DNA from: CBDCYN01 sp965224205
GTDB taxonomy: Bacteria; Planctomycetota; Phycisphaerae; Phycisphaerales; Phycisphaeraceae
Direction: 5' to 3'
Length of the DNA: 64,000 bases
NCBI GenBank assembly: GCA_965224205.1
Contig: CBDCYN010000003.1
Coordinates: 1-64,000 of the forward strand
The position numbers and the translations under genes were made by a program. This document shows positions 55,218 through 64,000 of this stretch, piece after piece (position 1 is the first letter of the stretch; each line of letters opens with the position of its first letter). Under the pieces are notes generated by a model. That model saw nothing but the letters and a program-made list of their open reading frames with translations, searched no databases and had not been told where the DNA came from.

Positions 55218-55688
55218 CTACGACTCGTCGGAAGAGCCTACGGCCTGCGGTGGAGTCGTCGCGTCGTTAGCGCTGGATTCCGTGGGTTTAGTCCCGGTGA
55301 GGCGTCCAGCCGAGGGTTCTTCCACGAGGTGGGTCAAACCGCGGCGGCGGTCGCGGAGTCGTCGTTTCTTGCCCACGCGTTCTCGAAGATAATACAACTT
55401 GGCACGTCGCACATGGCCGTGGCGGACGACTGTGATCTTAGCGATCTTCGGGCTGTGGAGACGGAAGGTCCGCTCAACGCCCTCATTGGCGACGATCCGA
55501 CGCACCGTGATCGTCTCGGTGATCCCCTGGCCCTGACGCTTGATCAGGACCCCATTGAACACTTGTACCCGTTCTTTCGAACCTTCGATGATGCGCACAT
55601 GTACATCGACGGTGTCCCCCACACTAAGCCGAGGTAGGTCCGCTTTAAGTTGTGCTTGCTCCACGTCTTTGATCAGTTGTTGACTCAT
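55218..55688 (-). CDS. rplS: 50S ribosomal protein L19
   Basis: The 156-residue protein has the L19 motifs LSVGDTVDVHVRIIEGSKERVQVFNGVLIKRQGQG, TITVRRIV, GVERTFRLHSPKI and KLYYLRERVGKKRRLRD, with a 45-residue C-terminal tail (PSAGRLTGTKPTES) that is longer than usual. The usual rimM and trmD are not adjacent. The bipartite repeat is immediately upstream. Confidence 0.95.
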   Translation of the reverse strand: MSQQLIKDVEQAQLKADLPRLSVGDTVDVHVRIIEGSKERVQVFNGVLIKRQGQGITETITVRRIVANEGVERTFRLHSPKIAKITVVRHGHVRRAKLYYLRERVGKKRRLRDRRRGLTHLVEEPSAGRLTGTKPTESSANDATTPPQAVGSSDES

Positions 55689-56129
55689 AGGTAGACCACT
55701 CGAGTATGGCTAAAAAGATACGCATCGCATATCTACGGACCGCGTTAGGTATGTGTTGTACACCGAAAACTTCCTCGCCGCGTGCATGGGTTACGCCGTA
55801 TTTTCAATCGGACTCTGTATATCCATCGCGCTGTAGAGCAGTCGTGATGCCCTTTGCCCTTCTAGGCAACCGTGGAGGGTTATTAAGCTCTGGTGGCCAC
55901 TCATTTGCGCCTTGGCACATATTCTGGGTAGGTTACAAACTTGAACCTAGCCCAGTCAAAATAACCTCTGCCATGAAGAGAAGCAAACGACTCTATCCAC
56001 TCATCTTGGACGGGTGTAATCTAAGTTTGAGGCATGGACCCATGAATGTCCTCGGCTGGTACACTCCCGTCGAGGCTCGGAAACATGCCCTCTCCGGCGT
56101 TGCACTTCCACCCAGTGACCGCCCTCCTT
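55689..56129. other. Intergenic region upstream of rplS
   Basis: 441 bases between rplS and the sulfotransferase. An open frame from 55706 to 56386 on the plus strand overlaps the sulfotransferase and has no recognisable protein, so it is rejected. The region holds the second full copy of the bipartite element. Confidence 0.4.
55717..55811 (-). repeat. ~95-bp bipartite dispersed element, full copy 2, upstream of rplS
   Basis: On the minus strand: CGATTGAAAATACGGC, 13 bases, GCGGC, 33 bases including TCGGTGTACAACACAT, then GCGGT and GATATGCGATGCGTATC. Spacing equals the copy at 27323-27416. It ends 28 bases before the rplS start, so it lies in the promoter or leader of rplS. Confidence 0.65.
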
Positions 56130-57095
56130 TCACCGGGCATCTTCCTGGCTTCCTGCGGAGCCCGCCACTGGTGGGCCACCACAGAAGACGTCAGGCCAAA
56201 TCTCCGGCGACCGTTCGCAATGCTCGAGGAAGCGACGGTTGTCGTCAGCGATCTGATCCAAGGCCCATCGCCGGGTATCCTCGTCCCACCGCGGCCGGCC
56301 CGGGATCGGACGCTGCAACCAGCGACGCACACGCCATCGCACCGCCGGTGACGTGCGTTCTAGCCAACGGTCGGTGGGGAGCCTGATCCAGCGCGGCCTG
56401 CGGATCAGCCATAGGGGCAAGCGGTCGTAATAGTGTTCCGCCGAGACGTTCGACGGTTCATCAGCCCGCTGGATCTGCACCGACGGGTCGACCCCCACGA
56501 ACTCGAAGCACCGCGAAAGGATGGATTCAGGGTCTTGCCGGAAATCCTCGAAGAAAAGGGTCAGGATCTGGTCATCGGGGAAGCGGCCGCGGTATTGCGA
56601 CAGCTGGTGCCAGTACCGGCACTGGTCGATGTAGGTCGGGTCGCGTCGGATCTGACGGTTGAAACTGCCGGGGCGGACTCGGCCCCCGGCAAGGGAATGC
56701 AGCCAGATCGACTCGATCTTTTTTAGAGGGTGGCGGACGATGAAGATGAGCTTGGCCTCGGGTAGGTGTTGAGCGATCCTCTCGGCGACGCGTGGGAACT
56801 GATAGTGCTTGGTGTAGGAAGTAGAGCCCTCGCCGATGGCCTTTTGCCCGTTGGCTGGGGTGAACAGCGACTGATACCACGACCAGCCGCGCCGGTAGAC
56901 CCGATTGACCGCGAAAAAGTGAGGCTCCTTCGGCTCGCACACGAAGACGTCGGGGTGCTGGGCCATGCGCGTGCACAACGCGGTGGTCGCACATTTCATG
57001 GAGCCGATCACGATAAAGTTAGGGCAAGTAACGGACAGGCTCGTAACCCTTCTTATAGGACAACCAGAACCAAGACCCTCTCTTATGTTCGGCAA
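56130..57095 (-). CDS. Sulfotransferase
   Basis: The 321-residue protein shows PAPS-binding motifs: 5'-loop CPNFIVIGSMKCATTALCTRM and 3'-loop FIVRHPLKKIESIW, plus a basic W-rich C-terminus. It transfers sulfate from PAPS to a carbohydrate or other acceptor, location cytoplasmic. Start at ATG 57095 is weakly supported. Neighbours do not identify the acceptor. Confidence 0.85.
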   Translation of the reverse strand: MPNIREGLGSGCPIRRVTSLSVTCPNFIVIGSMKCATTALCTRMAQHPDVFVCEPKEPHFFAVNRVYRRGWSWYQSLFTPANGQKAIGEGSTSYTKHYQFPRVAERIAQHLPEAKLIFIVRHPLKKIESIWLHSLAGGRVRPGSFNRQIRRDPTYIDQCRYWHQLSQYRGRFPDDQILTLFFEDFRQDPESILSRCFEFVGVDPSVQIQRADEPSNVSAEHYYDRLPLWLIRRPRWIRLPTDRWLERTSPAVRWRVRRWLQRPIPGRPRWDEDTRRWALDQIADDNRRFLEHCERSPEIWPDVFCGGPPVAGSAGSQEDAR

Positions 57096-57131
57096 TGACC
57101 CTTTGGATTCATAAGTTCCCCCTCAACCGAT

Positions 57132-58727
57132 CTACCCCCATCGGCCTGCGAGGTTTCCTGGTGGGGTAGACAGGGACTGAAACCGGGTCAGCCGTACCGC
57201 GTCGCGGCCCTTGATGGATTGAAGGGGCATAAAACCCTTGGCCAAGATCGCGTCGGCGGCACGGTCGGATAGCCACGCCTCGGCGCAGGGGGTCATCTCG
57301 GTTTGGCCGTCGCGTTTGAACATGTGCGCGGGCAGGCCATCAAACGTCGCTGCGGCGCCGGGGACGAGGTCCCAGCCGTCGATCCCGAACGACCACGCCA
57401 GCAGCAGCGTGCACACGAACGCGGGGTTGGCCCACAGGAACTTGAGATGATCGGCGACCGGGTCGAAATGCTCGGGGTCTAACTCTTCGAACTCGAACCG
57501 GTCAATCTCGTCGCTGTCACGGCCGTAGGGTAGGCGCATCAAGAACCGCGGCGCCGCTAGGCCGATGTGCGCGGCTTCGGGTAGTTCCCGAACAGCGGTC
57601 CAGGCGGCTTGGGCGTCGGGTTCCAGAGGGCGGTCCCATTCGGCGCTGTCAGGGGTTTGAGCGACCGAGCGGCAGCCCAGCAGGTGTGGGTGGACCGTCC
57701 CGATGAACGGGGCCCTGGCCGCGGCGGTGATTTTGGCCAGCCGTCCTAGCAGCTGGGCGTCGTGGGCGGTAGCCGCGAATGTGTAATCGCCGCAGATTAC
57801 AGCCCAGGGTGCGGCCCCCGGGGTGTGGACCGTCTGTTCGACGATCAGGCCGTGCAGTCCGGTCGATTCGAGTTGATCGCTCGTGTTTAGGTCGCCGACA
57901 AGCTCTTGCTGGGACAGGTCAAGCACGTAAAGCTGAAGCTGCTCGTCGGTCTCGATGTTGCGGACCAGGAAATCCAGTGACCGCCACGCGGCTTCGAGGC
58001 ATTGGAAGTCGCAGTGGTGCAGGACGGCCCGCATCTGCTTGGTGATCGCGGCGTCGACCGCGGCGATGAGCTGGGCCTGCTGCGGATCGGCGCTGGGAGT
58101 GACATGGGGGGCGACGATCTGCTTGATCATGGATTCAACGGTCGCGGCGGCTTGGGATTGGGTGGTGGTGTGGGTCTCGGTCTTGGGTTGGCCTAGCAGG
58201 CGGGTGAACATCTCGTCCTGCGCTTCGCTGCCTGTCTGGGGAGAGGGGTGGGACGGAGGTGGGGCTTGCAGGGACGATTGGGTGTCGGGCTGGGGTGGGG
58301 CTTGTGCCGCCCAGGCTCGGACCTGGGCGGCGGCCTGGTCGAAGGTCGACGGGTCCATGAGCTGGTTTCGCGTGTGACGCAGGGCTTGGAAGACGTCAAC
58401 CTTGTCGTAGAGTTGGTCGGGATGGAAATCGTCGAGGTCACTGAAGTTGATCACGATCGAGGCCTGCGGATCGTCCCCGATGGGCAGGTGTAGCTGCGGG
58501 CTGAGCTTGGTGAAAATTTCCTCAAAATTATCGCAGTCGATCCGCATCGGCCGGCGGGAAGCGCCTTTGAGCGGTTCGCACACACCGCGGTTTTCACGAC
58601 CCGAGAAGTCGCCGAGGATCGCGATGCGGAAGGGGGTGTCGGCCCGGGGTTTGCCGGTCGAGGTCTTGCCGGTGGCGGTGAGGTTGACCTTCATATCGCC
58701 GAACGAAAAGTTGTGGGAGAGGGTCAT
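57132..58727 (-). CDS. Fused TssB-TssC type VI secretion sheath protein
   Basis: The 531-residue protein from ATG 58727 combines a TssB/VipA N-terminus (FRIAILGDFSGRENRG, FSDLDDFHPDQLYDKVDVFQAL) with a Pro/Gln-rich linker (TQSSLQAPPPSHPSPQ) and a TssC/VipB C-terminus (LEAAWRSLDFLVRNIETDEQLQLYVLDLS, WAVICGDYTFAATAHDAQLLGRLAKI, APRFLMRLPYG). Normally these are two proteins that assemble into one contractile sheath; here they are one chain. No other type VI gene is in the window: neighbours are a sulfotransferase and a zinc ribbon. It may be an orphan sheath, a divergent contractile system or part of a split cluster. Confidence 0.8.
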   Translation of the reverse strand: MTLSHNFSFGDMKVNLTATGKTSTGKPRADTPFRIAILGDFSGRENRGVCEPLKGASRRPMRIDCDNFEEIFTKLSPQLHLPIGDDPQASIVINFSDLDDFHPDQLYDKVDVFQALRHTRNQLMDPSTFDQAAAQVRAWAAQAPPQPDTQSSLQAPPPSHPSPQTGSEAQDEMFTRLLGQPKTETHTTTQSQAAATVESMIKQIVAPHVTPSADPQQAQLIAAVDAAITKQMRAVLHHCDFQCLEAAWRSLDFLVRNIETDEQLQLYVLDLSQQELVGDLNTSDQLESTGLHGLIVEQTVHTPGAAPWAVICGDYTFAATAHDAQLLGRLAKITAAARAPFIGTVHPHLLGCRSVAQTPDSAEWDRPLEPDAQAAWTAVRELPEAAHIGLAAPRFLMRLPYGRDSDEIDRFEFEELDPEHFDPVADHLKFLWANPAFVCTLLLAWSFGIDGWDLVPGAAATFDGLPAHMFKRDGQTEMTPCAEAWLSDRAADAILAKGFMPLQSIKGRDAVRLTRFQSLSTPPGNLAGRWG

Positions 58728-58795
58728 CGGGTGGGGGCTCCGGTTGCGTGTTGGCTGGGATAGGTCGAGGCCACGACCGATGATACCATCCAATC

Positions 58796-59050
58796 ATGAG
58801 CCGCGCTGCGACCACCACCGTGACGATCGGCCCGATACTCGATAAGGAGCGTTGCTTGGCGGTCAACATCGGGTGTACCGGCTGCGGGTACAACCTGCGC
58901 AGCCAGCCACTGGACGGGCGTTGCCCCGAGTGCGGCCGGGCGGTGGCTGGGGCCCAGCGATCCAAGGTGGTTGAGGCGGGTGGCGCTAGAGACGATATGA
59001 TCTGGATTGGGTTACTCAAACCTGAGTCCAAGAAACCCAGGGTGATATAG
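58796..59050 (+). CDS. Small zinc-ribbon protein (CGYNLR type)
   Basis: The 84-residue protein has CTGCGYNLRSQPLDGRCPECG, a CxxC...CxxC zinc ribbon of the form seen in many planctomycete proteins of unknown role. ATG 58796 faces away from the TssB-TssC gene across 68 bases. Function unknown. Confidence 0.7.
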   Translation: MSRAATTTVTIGPILDKERCLAVNIGCTGCGYNLRSQPLDGRCPECGRAVAGAQRSKVVEAGGARDDMIWIGLLKPESKKPRVI

Positions 59051-59328
59051 GTAGCCCGTCTTCGGTCACCATCCGCACCACCCCGACCTTGAACTGATCG
59101 TCATATCGATTGCTCGATTTTCCGTTACCCGTGGACTTCGACGTCTTGTGGACTCCTTTTCCCAGGCATCCTACCTACAGCATTTTCAGGGTTGGTGTAG
59201 ATCTCACGGCACAGCCAGGCGTCACGAAGAACCCGCTTCCTCATGGGTGAGGCTCGCTACGAACATCGACAGCCATCCAGAAAATGCTCGAGCAGATGGG
59301 ACCGTCCACTTTTCCTGGGAATGATCAC
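59051..59328. other. Intergenic region
   Basis: 278 bases between the zinc ribbon and the response regulator stop; no feature is recognised. Confidence 0.3.
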
Positions 59329-60015
59329 CTAGGCTCTATGCATACGCCACTGCAGGGCGTGGCGCACCAGCTCGGAAGCATTTTTAAGATTTAGCTTGTG
59401 TTTGATGCGCTGACGGTAGGTATCAATCGTTTTGGTGCTGAGGTACAAACGATCGGCGATCTCGCGTGTGCTCATGCCCAGGCTGATCAGCTCGAAAACC
59501 TCCAGTTCACGGTCGGAAAGTGTTTCCATGCCCGCTTTCTCGGTGCCCCCGCACACTTGTTGATGTGCTAAACGCTCGAGCATCAGCGAACTGAGGTGTA
59601 TCTTGTTTTGTAGGACAAGACGGATGGCTTCAATGATCGTGCCGGCGGGGTCTTTCTTATTGACAAAACCCATCGCCCCGGCGTTCATCGCGCGTTTGGC
59701 GTACATCTTTTCGTCGTGCATGGACAGCACGATCATCCGCAGCCGGGGGTGGATGGTTTTCAGCTGCTTGATGAGGTCCAAACCACTGCCGTCTTCCAGA
59801 GACAGATCGATGACCGCCAGGTCGGGCCCGTGGCGGTTGATGATGCTGATGGCCGCGGCCTCGTTCGCGGCTTCGCCGCAGACCTCAAGATCGTCTTCAC
59901 GGTCGATCATCCCCTTGAGCGCGTCGCGCATCAGCTCGTGATCGTCGACGATCACGATACGCGTTGCGGCCGCCGGTTTGACGGGCCGCTTCTTGGCTTT
60001 GTGGGTATCGGTCAC
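59329..60015 (-). CDS. NarL/LuxR-family response regulator
   Basis: The GTG start at 60015 overlaps the kinase stop by four bases (GTGA), a better start than the longer upstream one. The 228-residue product has a receiver (IVDDHELMRDAL, LAVIDLSLEDGSG, VLSMHDEK, FVNKKD) and a LuxR-type HTH (LSDRELEVFELISLGMSTREIADRL, STKTIDTYRQRIKHKL). It is the partner of the HisKA_3 kinase directly upstream and should bind DNA after phosphorylation. Confidence 0.93.
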   Translation of the reverse strand: MTDTHKAKKRPVKPAAATRIVIVDDHELMRDALKGMIDREDDLEVCGEAANEAAAISIINRHGPDLAVIDLSLEDGSGLDLIKQLKTIHPRLRMIVLSMHDEKMYAKRAMNAGAMGFVNKKDPAGTIIEAIRLVLQNKIHLSSLMLERLAHQQVCGGTEKAGMETLSDRELEVFELISLGMSTREIADRLYLSTKTIDTYRQRIKHKLNLKNASELVRHALQWRMHRA

Positions 60016-62927
60016 GTTTGGAAGGGGCCTTCGTCTTTTCGTGAGTAGACACACTTCACCATGGTCCCTCCGTCCTTTCGGGATTGAACCCCTAGATCGG
60101 CCCCGATGATGTTCGCCCGGTAACGCATGATGTCAAGGCCGTATCCCGTATGCTGCGATTCCTTCTGCTCAAAACCGCGGCCGTCGTCCTTCACCGTCAG
60201 CACTAATTGCCCGTTGTCCCCCTGCATGCTGATGTCGATCTGTTCGGCGCAGGCGTGTCGCGCGGCGTTAAGAGTCGCCTCCCGCACGATGCGGTACAGC
60301 TGCGTCGCGGTGAAGTTATCCTCAACGGCCACGTTATCGCCGTCGGTGACGTTGCACTTGACTCGGTATACCGCTTCCGTGTCATGGGCTAACTCTGTGA
60401 CGGCCACCGACAACCCGTCGCTTTTGACCTCGATGAATTGAAGGCCGCGGATCAAGGATCGGATCTGCGTCTTAGCCTGTTCGGTGGTCGCGGCGAGTTT
60501 GTCGGCCATCTTGGTCTCCTCCTCGAGGCCTTTCTCGTTTAAATCCTGTTGGAGCGTCGTGGCCAGCATGGACATACCGGCCACCTGTTGGCCCACCCCG
60601 TCGTGCAGCTCACGGCCCAGGCGGGCTTGTTCGTCCATACTCTGATTGACGATCCGTCGTTCCAGCTCTTTGCGCTCGATCACCAGCCCAAGCTGCATGG
60701 CGATGCTATCGAGTCCTTCGAGCAATCGATCAAACACATCGCTGGTTTGGATTGAAAAGAACGTCAGGGCCATGTGCAGCCGTTTGTTACAGATAACCGG
60801 GACGATCGCGATCGATCGGATACCTGCCTGCGTCATCAGTTCAGGATATTCGGGCATGAAGTCCTTCGGAGTATCGATGACCTGCGTCTTGCCGCTGTAG
60901 CATACGCGCGCGATAACCCCATCGTCGCGGGACAGTTGTAAGCGATGGATCGCTTGCCGAAGCCGTTTGAATCGATCTTCGGTTTCTCCATAAAAATCCG
61001 AGTAAGGGAGCATCTTGGCTGAATCCCTTTTGGTTGCATAGAATGCGTGCGCGAAGGCCAGCTCGTCGAAACGTAAGACCGACCGCAGCACATGTTCCAC
61101 CGCTTGATCGACCGTGTCGGCTTGATGGCAGGCGGCGGTGATGTCATGCAAGATCGACACGAAGGCCGTTCGCTCTTTGACCCGATGTTCGAGGATGTCG
61201 GTTAGGCGCTCAAGCCTCTGCTTGGCGACCTCTTGTTCGGTGATGTCGATGTTCATGCCGATCCACCCGCGCACGGTGTCGTCGGGTTCGATCAGTGGTA
61301 CGGCCCGCACCGCCATCCAGCGCCACTGCCCCTCGGTGTGACGCACACGGTATTCGGTGTAGTAATTGTCTTTGGCTGCCACGGCGTCGAGCCACGACTT
61401 TTTGACACGATCACGGTCCTCGTCGTGCAGCGCCTCGAGCCAGCCGAAGCCCTTCCACTGGTTATAAGTCTGCCCGGTGAATTTGCGCCAACTGGGCGAA
61501 TCCTCAACGACCTTCCCCTCCGCGTCCGTGGCCCAGACGATCTGAGCCGAGGCATCCACCAGCGCTCGGTGCTGCTGGTTCTGCCGGTGTTTCTCGATGC
61601 ACTCCCACAAGACATAGGCCACCGCCTGGATAAAGTTCGTGTCGTCTACCGTAAACACCGCCGGTTGATCGGCGTGTGTGGCCAGAACCCCCCATGGGTG
61701 GGCTTGCGGCCCGATCACGACGCTTATGCCGCTAACAACCCCGTGATCCAACAGCAATGTTGAAGCGCTAAACCGTTTTTCTTTCTCCAGGTTTGTCATG
61801 ATAATCGGGCCTGGGTGATTGACCGTGTACCCCGCTTGCGATTCCATGCCTCCGCTAACAGTTGCCTTGCCCACCAGACCCGCGTGCCACCCAACGCCCG
61901 CCACAAGCTTTAGCCTGTTTCCATTCGGTAGGAGCTTAAGAACCATACAGAACTTATTGCCCAGTGTATCGGCCACGATGCGGGTGGCTTGGTCAAACAA
62001 CGATTGCAGGTCTCGGCTCGTCAACGCCAAGCGGCCAAGCTGGGACAGCACGGCGGTCTGTCGTTCACGGCGTTCCAGTTGGCGCAGCGAGTCCTTGAGT
62101 CTGCTGACGTCCGTAAAGGTGATGACCACGCCATCGATCTTGTTCTCGCCCGTCCGGTACGGCAGGATGCGGCGGATGAACCATTTCGTTTCGTGGCCCA
62201 CCTCGTGATGCAACTCTTGCTCTTCGGGTGGGTAGTCACCGCGGTCGAAGCCGACGTTGTGGGTGACCACGCGCACCTCGCGCTCGATGGCGGTGAGTTT
62301 CTTGAGGACGGACCGGGCGTCCTGGTACAGCAGCGGGTCGTTGAATCGCGGCGATAGATCGCTGATCGGGCGACCGGTGTCCGTGGAGATCACGTTCAGC
62401 AGCTCCGTGGTCGAGGGCGTGAAACGCCGTATCCGGAAATCCGTGTCCAGGAAAATCGTGGCGATCTCGGTGCTCGTGAGCAGATTGCTGAGGTCGTTGT
62501 TCGTGTCTTCAAGCTCGTGGACCTTCTCTTCTAGTTGGTTGTTGACCGTGCTGAGCTCTTCGTTAAGCGATTGCAGCTCTTCACGAGAGGTCTCAAGCTC
62601 CTCGTTGGTGGATTGGAGCTCTTCGTTCATCGACAAGACCTCTTCGTTCGAAGCCTTGAGCTCCTCGTTAGACGTCTCAAGCTCCTCGATGGTGCTCTGG
62701 AGGTCTTCGCGGGTGGCCTGTAGCTCGTATTCGAGCTGCTCGATGATCTGCGTCGGCTGTTCTGTGGGGGAGTTCGGTTGGGTTTCCTTGGGTTTACGCT
62801 GCCGCGGGGCCTGCTCCGTTTCTGACGCCCGAGCGGTTTTGCCGTCAGTCTCTTTTTTATCGCCAGCGCGTTTTTCATCAGCAAAGCTGACCAAAAGCAT
62901 CGGGACCGAGCCTTTGCGGAACAGCAA
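60012..62927 (-). CDS. PAS/GAF histidine kinase, 5'-truncated CheB/CheR-PAS fusion remnant
   Basis: The 971-residue protein has a coiled-coil of repeated ELxSTNEEL units (residues 75-140), a PAS domain (TIFLDTDFRIRRFTPS), a GAF domain, another PAS (VDASAQIVWATDAEG), a second GAF and a HisKA_3/HATPase kinase (RELHDGVGQQVAGMSMLATTLQQD, ATLNAARHACAEQ). The coiled-coil plus PAS order is that of CheB-CheR-PAS sensor kinases; CheB and CheR are missing. Upstream in frame, TALRITAEPLLFRKGSVPMLLVSFAD continues past the apparent TTG start to a stop at the edge of the inserted ISAs1 element, so the N-terminus was cut off by the transposon. Confidence 0.85.
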   Translation of the reverse strand: MLFRKGSVPMLLVSFADEKRAGDKKETDGKTARASETEQAPRQRKPKETQPNSPTEQPTQIIEQLEYELQATREDLQSTIEELETSNEELKASNEEVLSMNEELQSTNEELETSREELQSLNEELSTVNNQLEEKVHELEDTNNDLSNLLTSTEIATIFLDTDFRIRRFTPSTTELLNVISTDTGRPISDLSPRFNDPLLYQDARSVLKKLTAIEREVRVVTHNVGFDRGDYPPEEQELHHEVGHETKWFIRRILPYRTGENKIDGVVITFTDVSRLKDSLRQLERRERQTAVLSQLGRLALTSRDLQSLFDQATRIVADTLGNKFCMVLKLLPNGNRLKLVAGVGWHAGLVGKATVSGGMESQAGYTVNHPGPIIMTNLEKEKRFSASTLLLDHGVVSGISVVIGPQAHPWGVLATHADQPAVFTVDDTNFIQAVAYVLWECIEKHRQNQQHRALVDASAQIVWATDAEGKVVEDSPSWRKFTGQTYNQWKGFGWLEALHDEDRDRVKKSWLDAVAAKDNYYTEYRVRHTEGQWRWMAVRAVPLIEPDDTVRGWIGMNIDITEQEVAKQRLERLTDILEHRVKERTAFVSILHDITAACHQADTVDQAVEHVLRSVLRFDELAFAHAFYATKRDSAKMLPYSDFYGETEDRFKRLRQAIHRLQLSRDDGVIARVCYSGKTQVIDTPKDFMPEYPELMTQAGIRSIAIVPVICNKRLHMALTFFSIQTSDVFDRLLEGLDSIAMQLGLVIERKELERRIVNQSMDEQARLGRELHDGVGQQVAGMSMLATTLQQDLNEKGLEEETKMADKLAATTEQAKTQIRSLIRGLQFIEVKSDGLSVAVTELAHDTEAVYRVKCNVTDGDNVAVEDNFTATQLYRIVREATLNAARHACAEQIDISMQGDNGQLVLTVKDDGRGFEQKESQHTGYGLDIMRYRANIIGADLGVQSRKDGGTMVKCVYSRKDEGPFQT

Positions 62928-62929
62928 GG

Positions 62930-62958
62930 GCTCGGCGGTGATCCGCAGGGCCGTTTAA
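62930..62958. other. Breakpoint between kinase remnant and ISAs1 element
   Basis: Minus-strand reading frame TALRITAEPLLFRKG (coding, in frame with the kinase) is interrupted upstream by TAA next to IS sequence. The coding remnant ends near 62952. No direct target repeat can be checked because the other end of the element lies beyond the window. Confidence 0.6.
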
Positions 62959-64000
62959 TTCTCTGTCGTAGGGATAGCCGATGAGATTAAGGTAGAGTTT
63001 GGCGTTAGCCCCTGAGGTCATGGAGGACCTGACGATGTCCGATCAACCGTTATCTGTTGTGTTTAGCGAGATCCCGGACCCACGGAATCCGTCGGGACGT
63101 CGTCACCCGTTGTCGGCGATCTTGACGCTGACCACGGTGGCGATGCTCGGGGGGGCACGCAGCCTCGAGGCGATCGCCCAGTTTGCCCGGGATCGCGGAG
63201 AGCCATTCACGCGGCTGCTGGGGTTTACCCGGGATCGCTCGCCGTGCAAAGCCACGTTCCACAATGTGTTCAAAGTGCTCGACACGACGATGTTCGAGCG
63301 GGCGATCCGCCGCTGGCTGGGGGGTCGTCGGATCGCCGGGTGGAAGGCGATCGCGGTCGACGGCAAGCGGCTATGCGGTACACAAGGCGAGCCACTGCCG
63401 GGGATCCACCTGCTGGCGGCTTACGCACACGAAGCTCAAGCGGCGATCGGTCAGATGGCGGTGGCGGCTTCCACCAACGAGCACAAGACCGCCCTGGCGA
63501 TGTTGGATGTGATCGACGTGCAAGGGGCGGTGGTCACGGGCGACGCGATGTTTTGCCAGAAGGATCTATCGCGGAAAATCCTCAAGAAAAAGGGGATTAT
63601 CTCTGGGCCGTCAAGGCCAACCAAGCTCAACTCCAAGAAGCGATCGCCGACGCGTTCAAACCCCACGACGACGCCCCGAGTTCTGAGCGTGAGCAGCGGC
63701 TGAGCCGCCAAGAACAGCAGACCGCTTCAAGCCTCAACAAGGGCCACGGCCGGATCGAAGCCCGCAAGCTCACCAGCACCACCGCCCTCAACGGCTACCT
63801 GGACTGGCCGGGGGTCAAGCAGGTCTTTCGACTCGAACGCACCCGCACGGTCCGAAATCAGACCACAACGGAAGTGGCCTACGGGATCACCAGCCTCTCG
63901 CGGGATCGAGCCGATGCCACCCGCTTGCTTGAACTCACCCGCGGCCACTGGGGGATCGAAAACCGCTTGCACTACGTCCGGGACGTGACGTTTGGGGAAG
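62953..64000 (+). mobile_element. ISAs1-family insertion sequence, right end beyond the window
   Basis: Transposase domains on the plus strand begin at 63035. The left end lies between 62953 and 63020; the exact inverted end could not be found. The element interrupts a CheB/CheR-type sensor gene. Confidence 0.7.
63035..64000 (+). CDS. ISAs1-family transposase, one frameshift, C-terminus beyond the window
   Basis: ATG 63035 has GGAGG eight bases upstream. The protein starts with the H_repeat-type N-terminus (FSEIPDPRNPSGRRHPLSAILTL) and the catalytic core WKAIAVDGKRLCGT (first Asp), VVTGDAMFCQK (second Asp). The frame breaks in the AAAAAGGGG run near 63586-63598 and continues one base off as DYLWAVKANQAQ... 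to RGHWGIENRLHYVRDVTFGE (third carboxylate), cut by the window end. A single homopolymer error explains the break. Confidence 0.85.

Noticed and set aside
55706..56386. 226-codon plus-strand frame upstream of rplS
   Set aside because: Runs into the sulfotransferase antisense, contains the repeated DNA element and shows no domain.
1..64000. tRNA and rRNA genes
   Set aside because: No clover-leaf with T-loop and CCA-side pairing or rRNA core sequence was recognised by eye; a tRNA search program could still find one.

Overview
The window does not look like one genome. It reads as three segments from different bacterial lineages joined end to end. Two joins cut through genes, so this is most likely a chimeric metagenome contig or a set of concatenated contigs.

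Segment A (1 to about 9,800) is high-GC and looks like a myxobacterium (Polyangia-like): cysteine-rich and Asp/Ala-rich lipoproteins, outer-membrane barrel proteins with Pro/Gln-rich leaders, and a very long one-protein signalling machine (Ser/Thr kinase, ATPase, TPR, GAF, sigma-54 AAA+ activator, Fis-type HTH) that overlaps the start of a cysteine-rich lipoprotein gene. Segment B (about 9,845 to 19,230) looks gammaproteobacterial: a CDF cation transporter missing its N-terminus, a divergent DUF882 peptidase / L,D-transpeptidase pair as in ycbK-ycbB, a complete IS3-family insertion sequence, a DcaP-like porin, a Fic protein and a Na+/H+:dicarboxylate symporter missing its N-terminus. Segment C (about 19,236 to 64,000) is a planctomycete of the Phycisphaerae type. 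Evidence is a NfeD/flotillin membrane operon, H-x9-DG prepilin, three PEP-CTERM proteins (one with a dockerin), a small CGYNLR zinc-ribbon protein, and core translation genes (fusA, rplT, rpmI, rpsB, tsf, rplS).

In segment C the layout is: the flotillin 5' end, a LiaI-like protein and NfeD; a receiver protein; an IS630-type transposase read through a T7 slip; a CHASE/GAF/PAS histidine kinase overlapping its receiver; EF-G; an outer-membrane barrel protein; a LOG-family protein; L20/L35; a secreted-protein island (three PEP-CTERM proteins and a prepilin) holding a nine-unit tandem repeat of 102-104 bp; thioredoxin reductase, two metallophosphoesterases and a cysteine-desulfurase-like enzyme; a CAAX protease; a SWIM-SNF2 helicase; a YfgM-like protein; an RluA pseudouridine synthase; rpsB-tsf; a YgfZ-like protein; rplS; a sulfotransferase; a fused TssB-TssC sheath protein without visible partners; and a histidine kinase/LuxR pair whose kinase is the stump of a CheB/CheR-PAS fusion cut off by an ISAs1-type transposon at the right edge.

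No complete new system is proven here. The best leads are intergenic DNA elements in segment C: the 9 x ~104 bp hairpin-bearing tandem repeat, a ~95 bp bipartite element found twice with identical internal spacing plus two half copies, two 120-136 bp MITE-like elements with perfect 12-16 bp inverted ends, and a family of 25-nt palindromes. The orphan TssB-TssC fusion is the best protein lead. Several genes carry single-base indels in short homopolymers (regulator, L,D-transpeptidase, porin, ISAs1 transposase), which points to sequencing error at least as much as to real decay.
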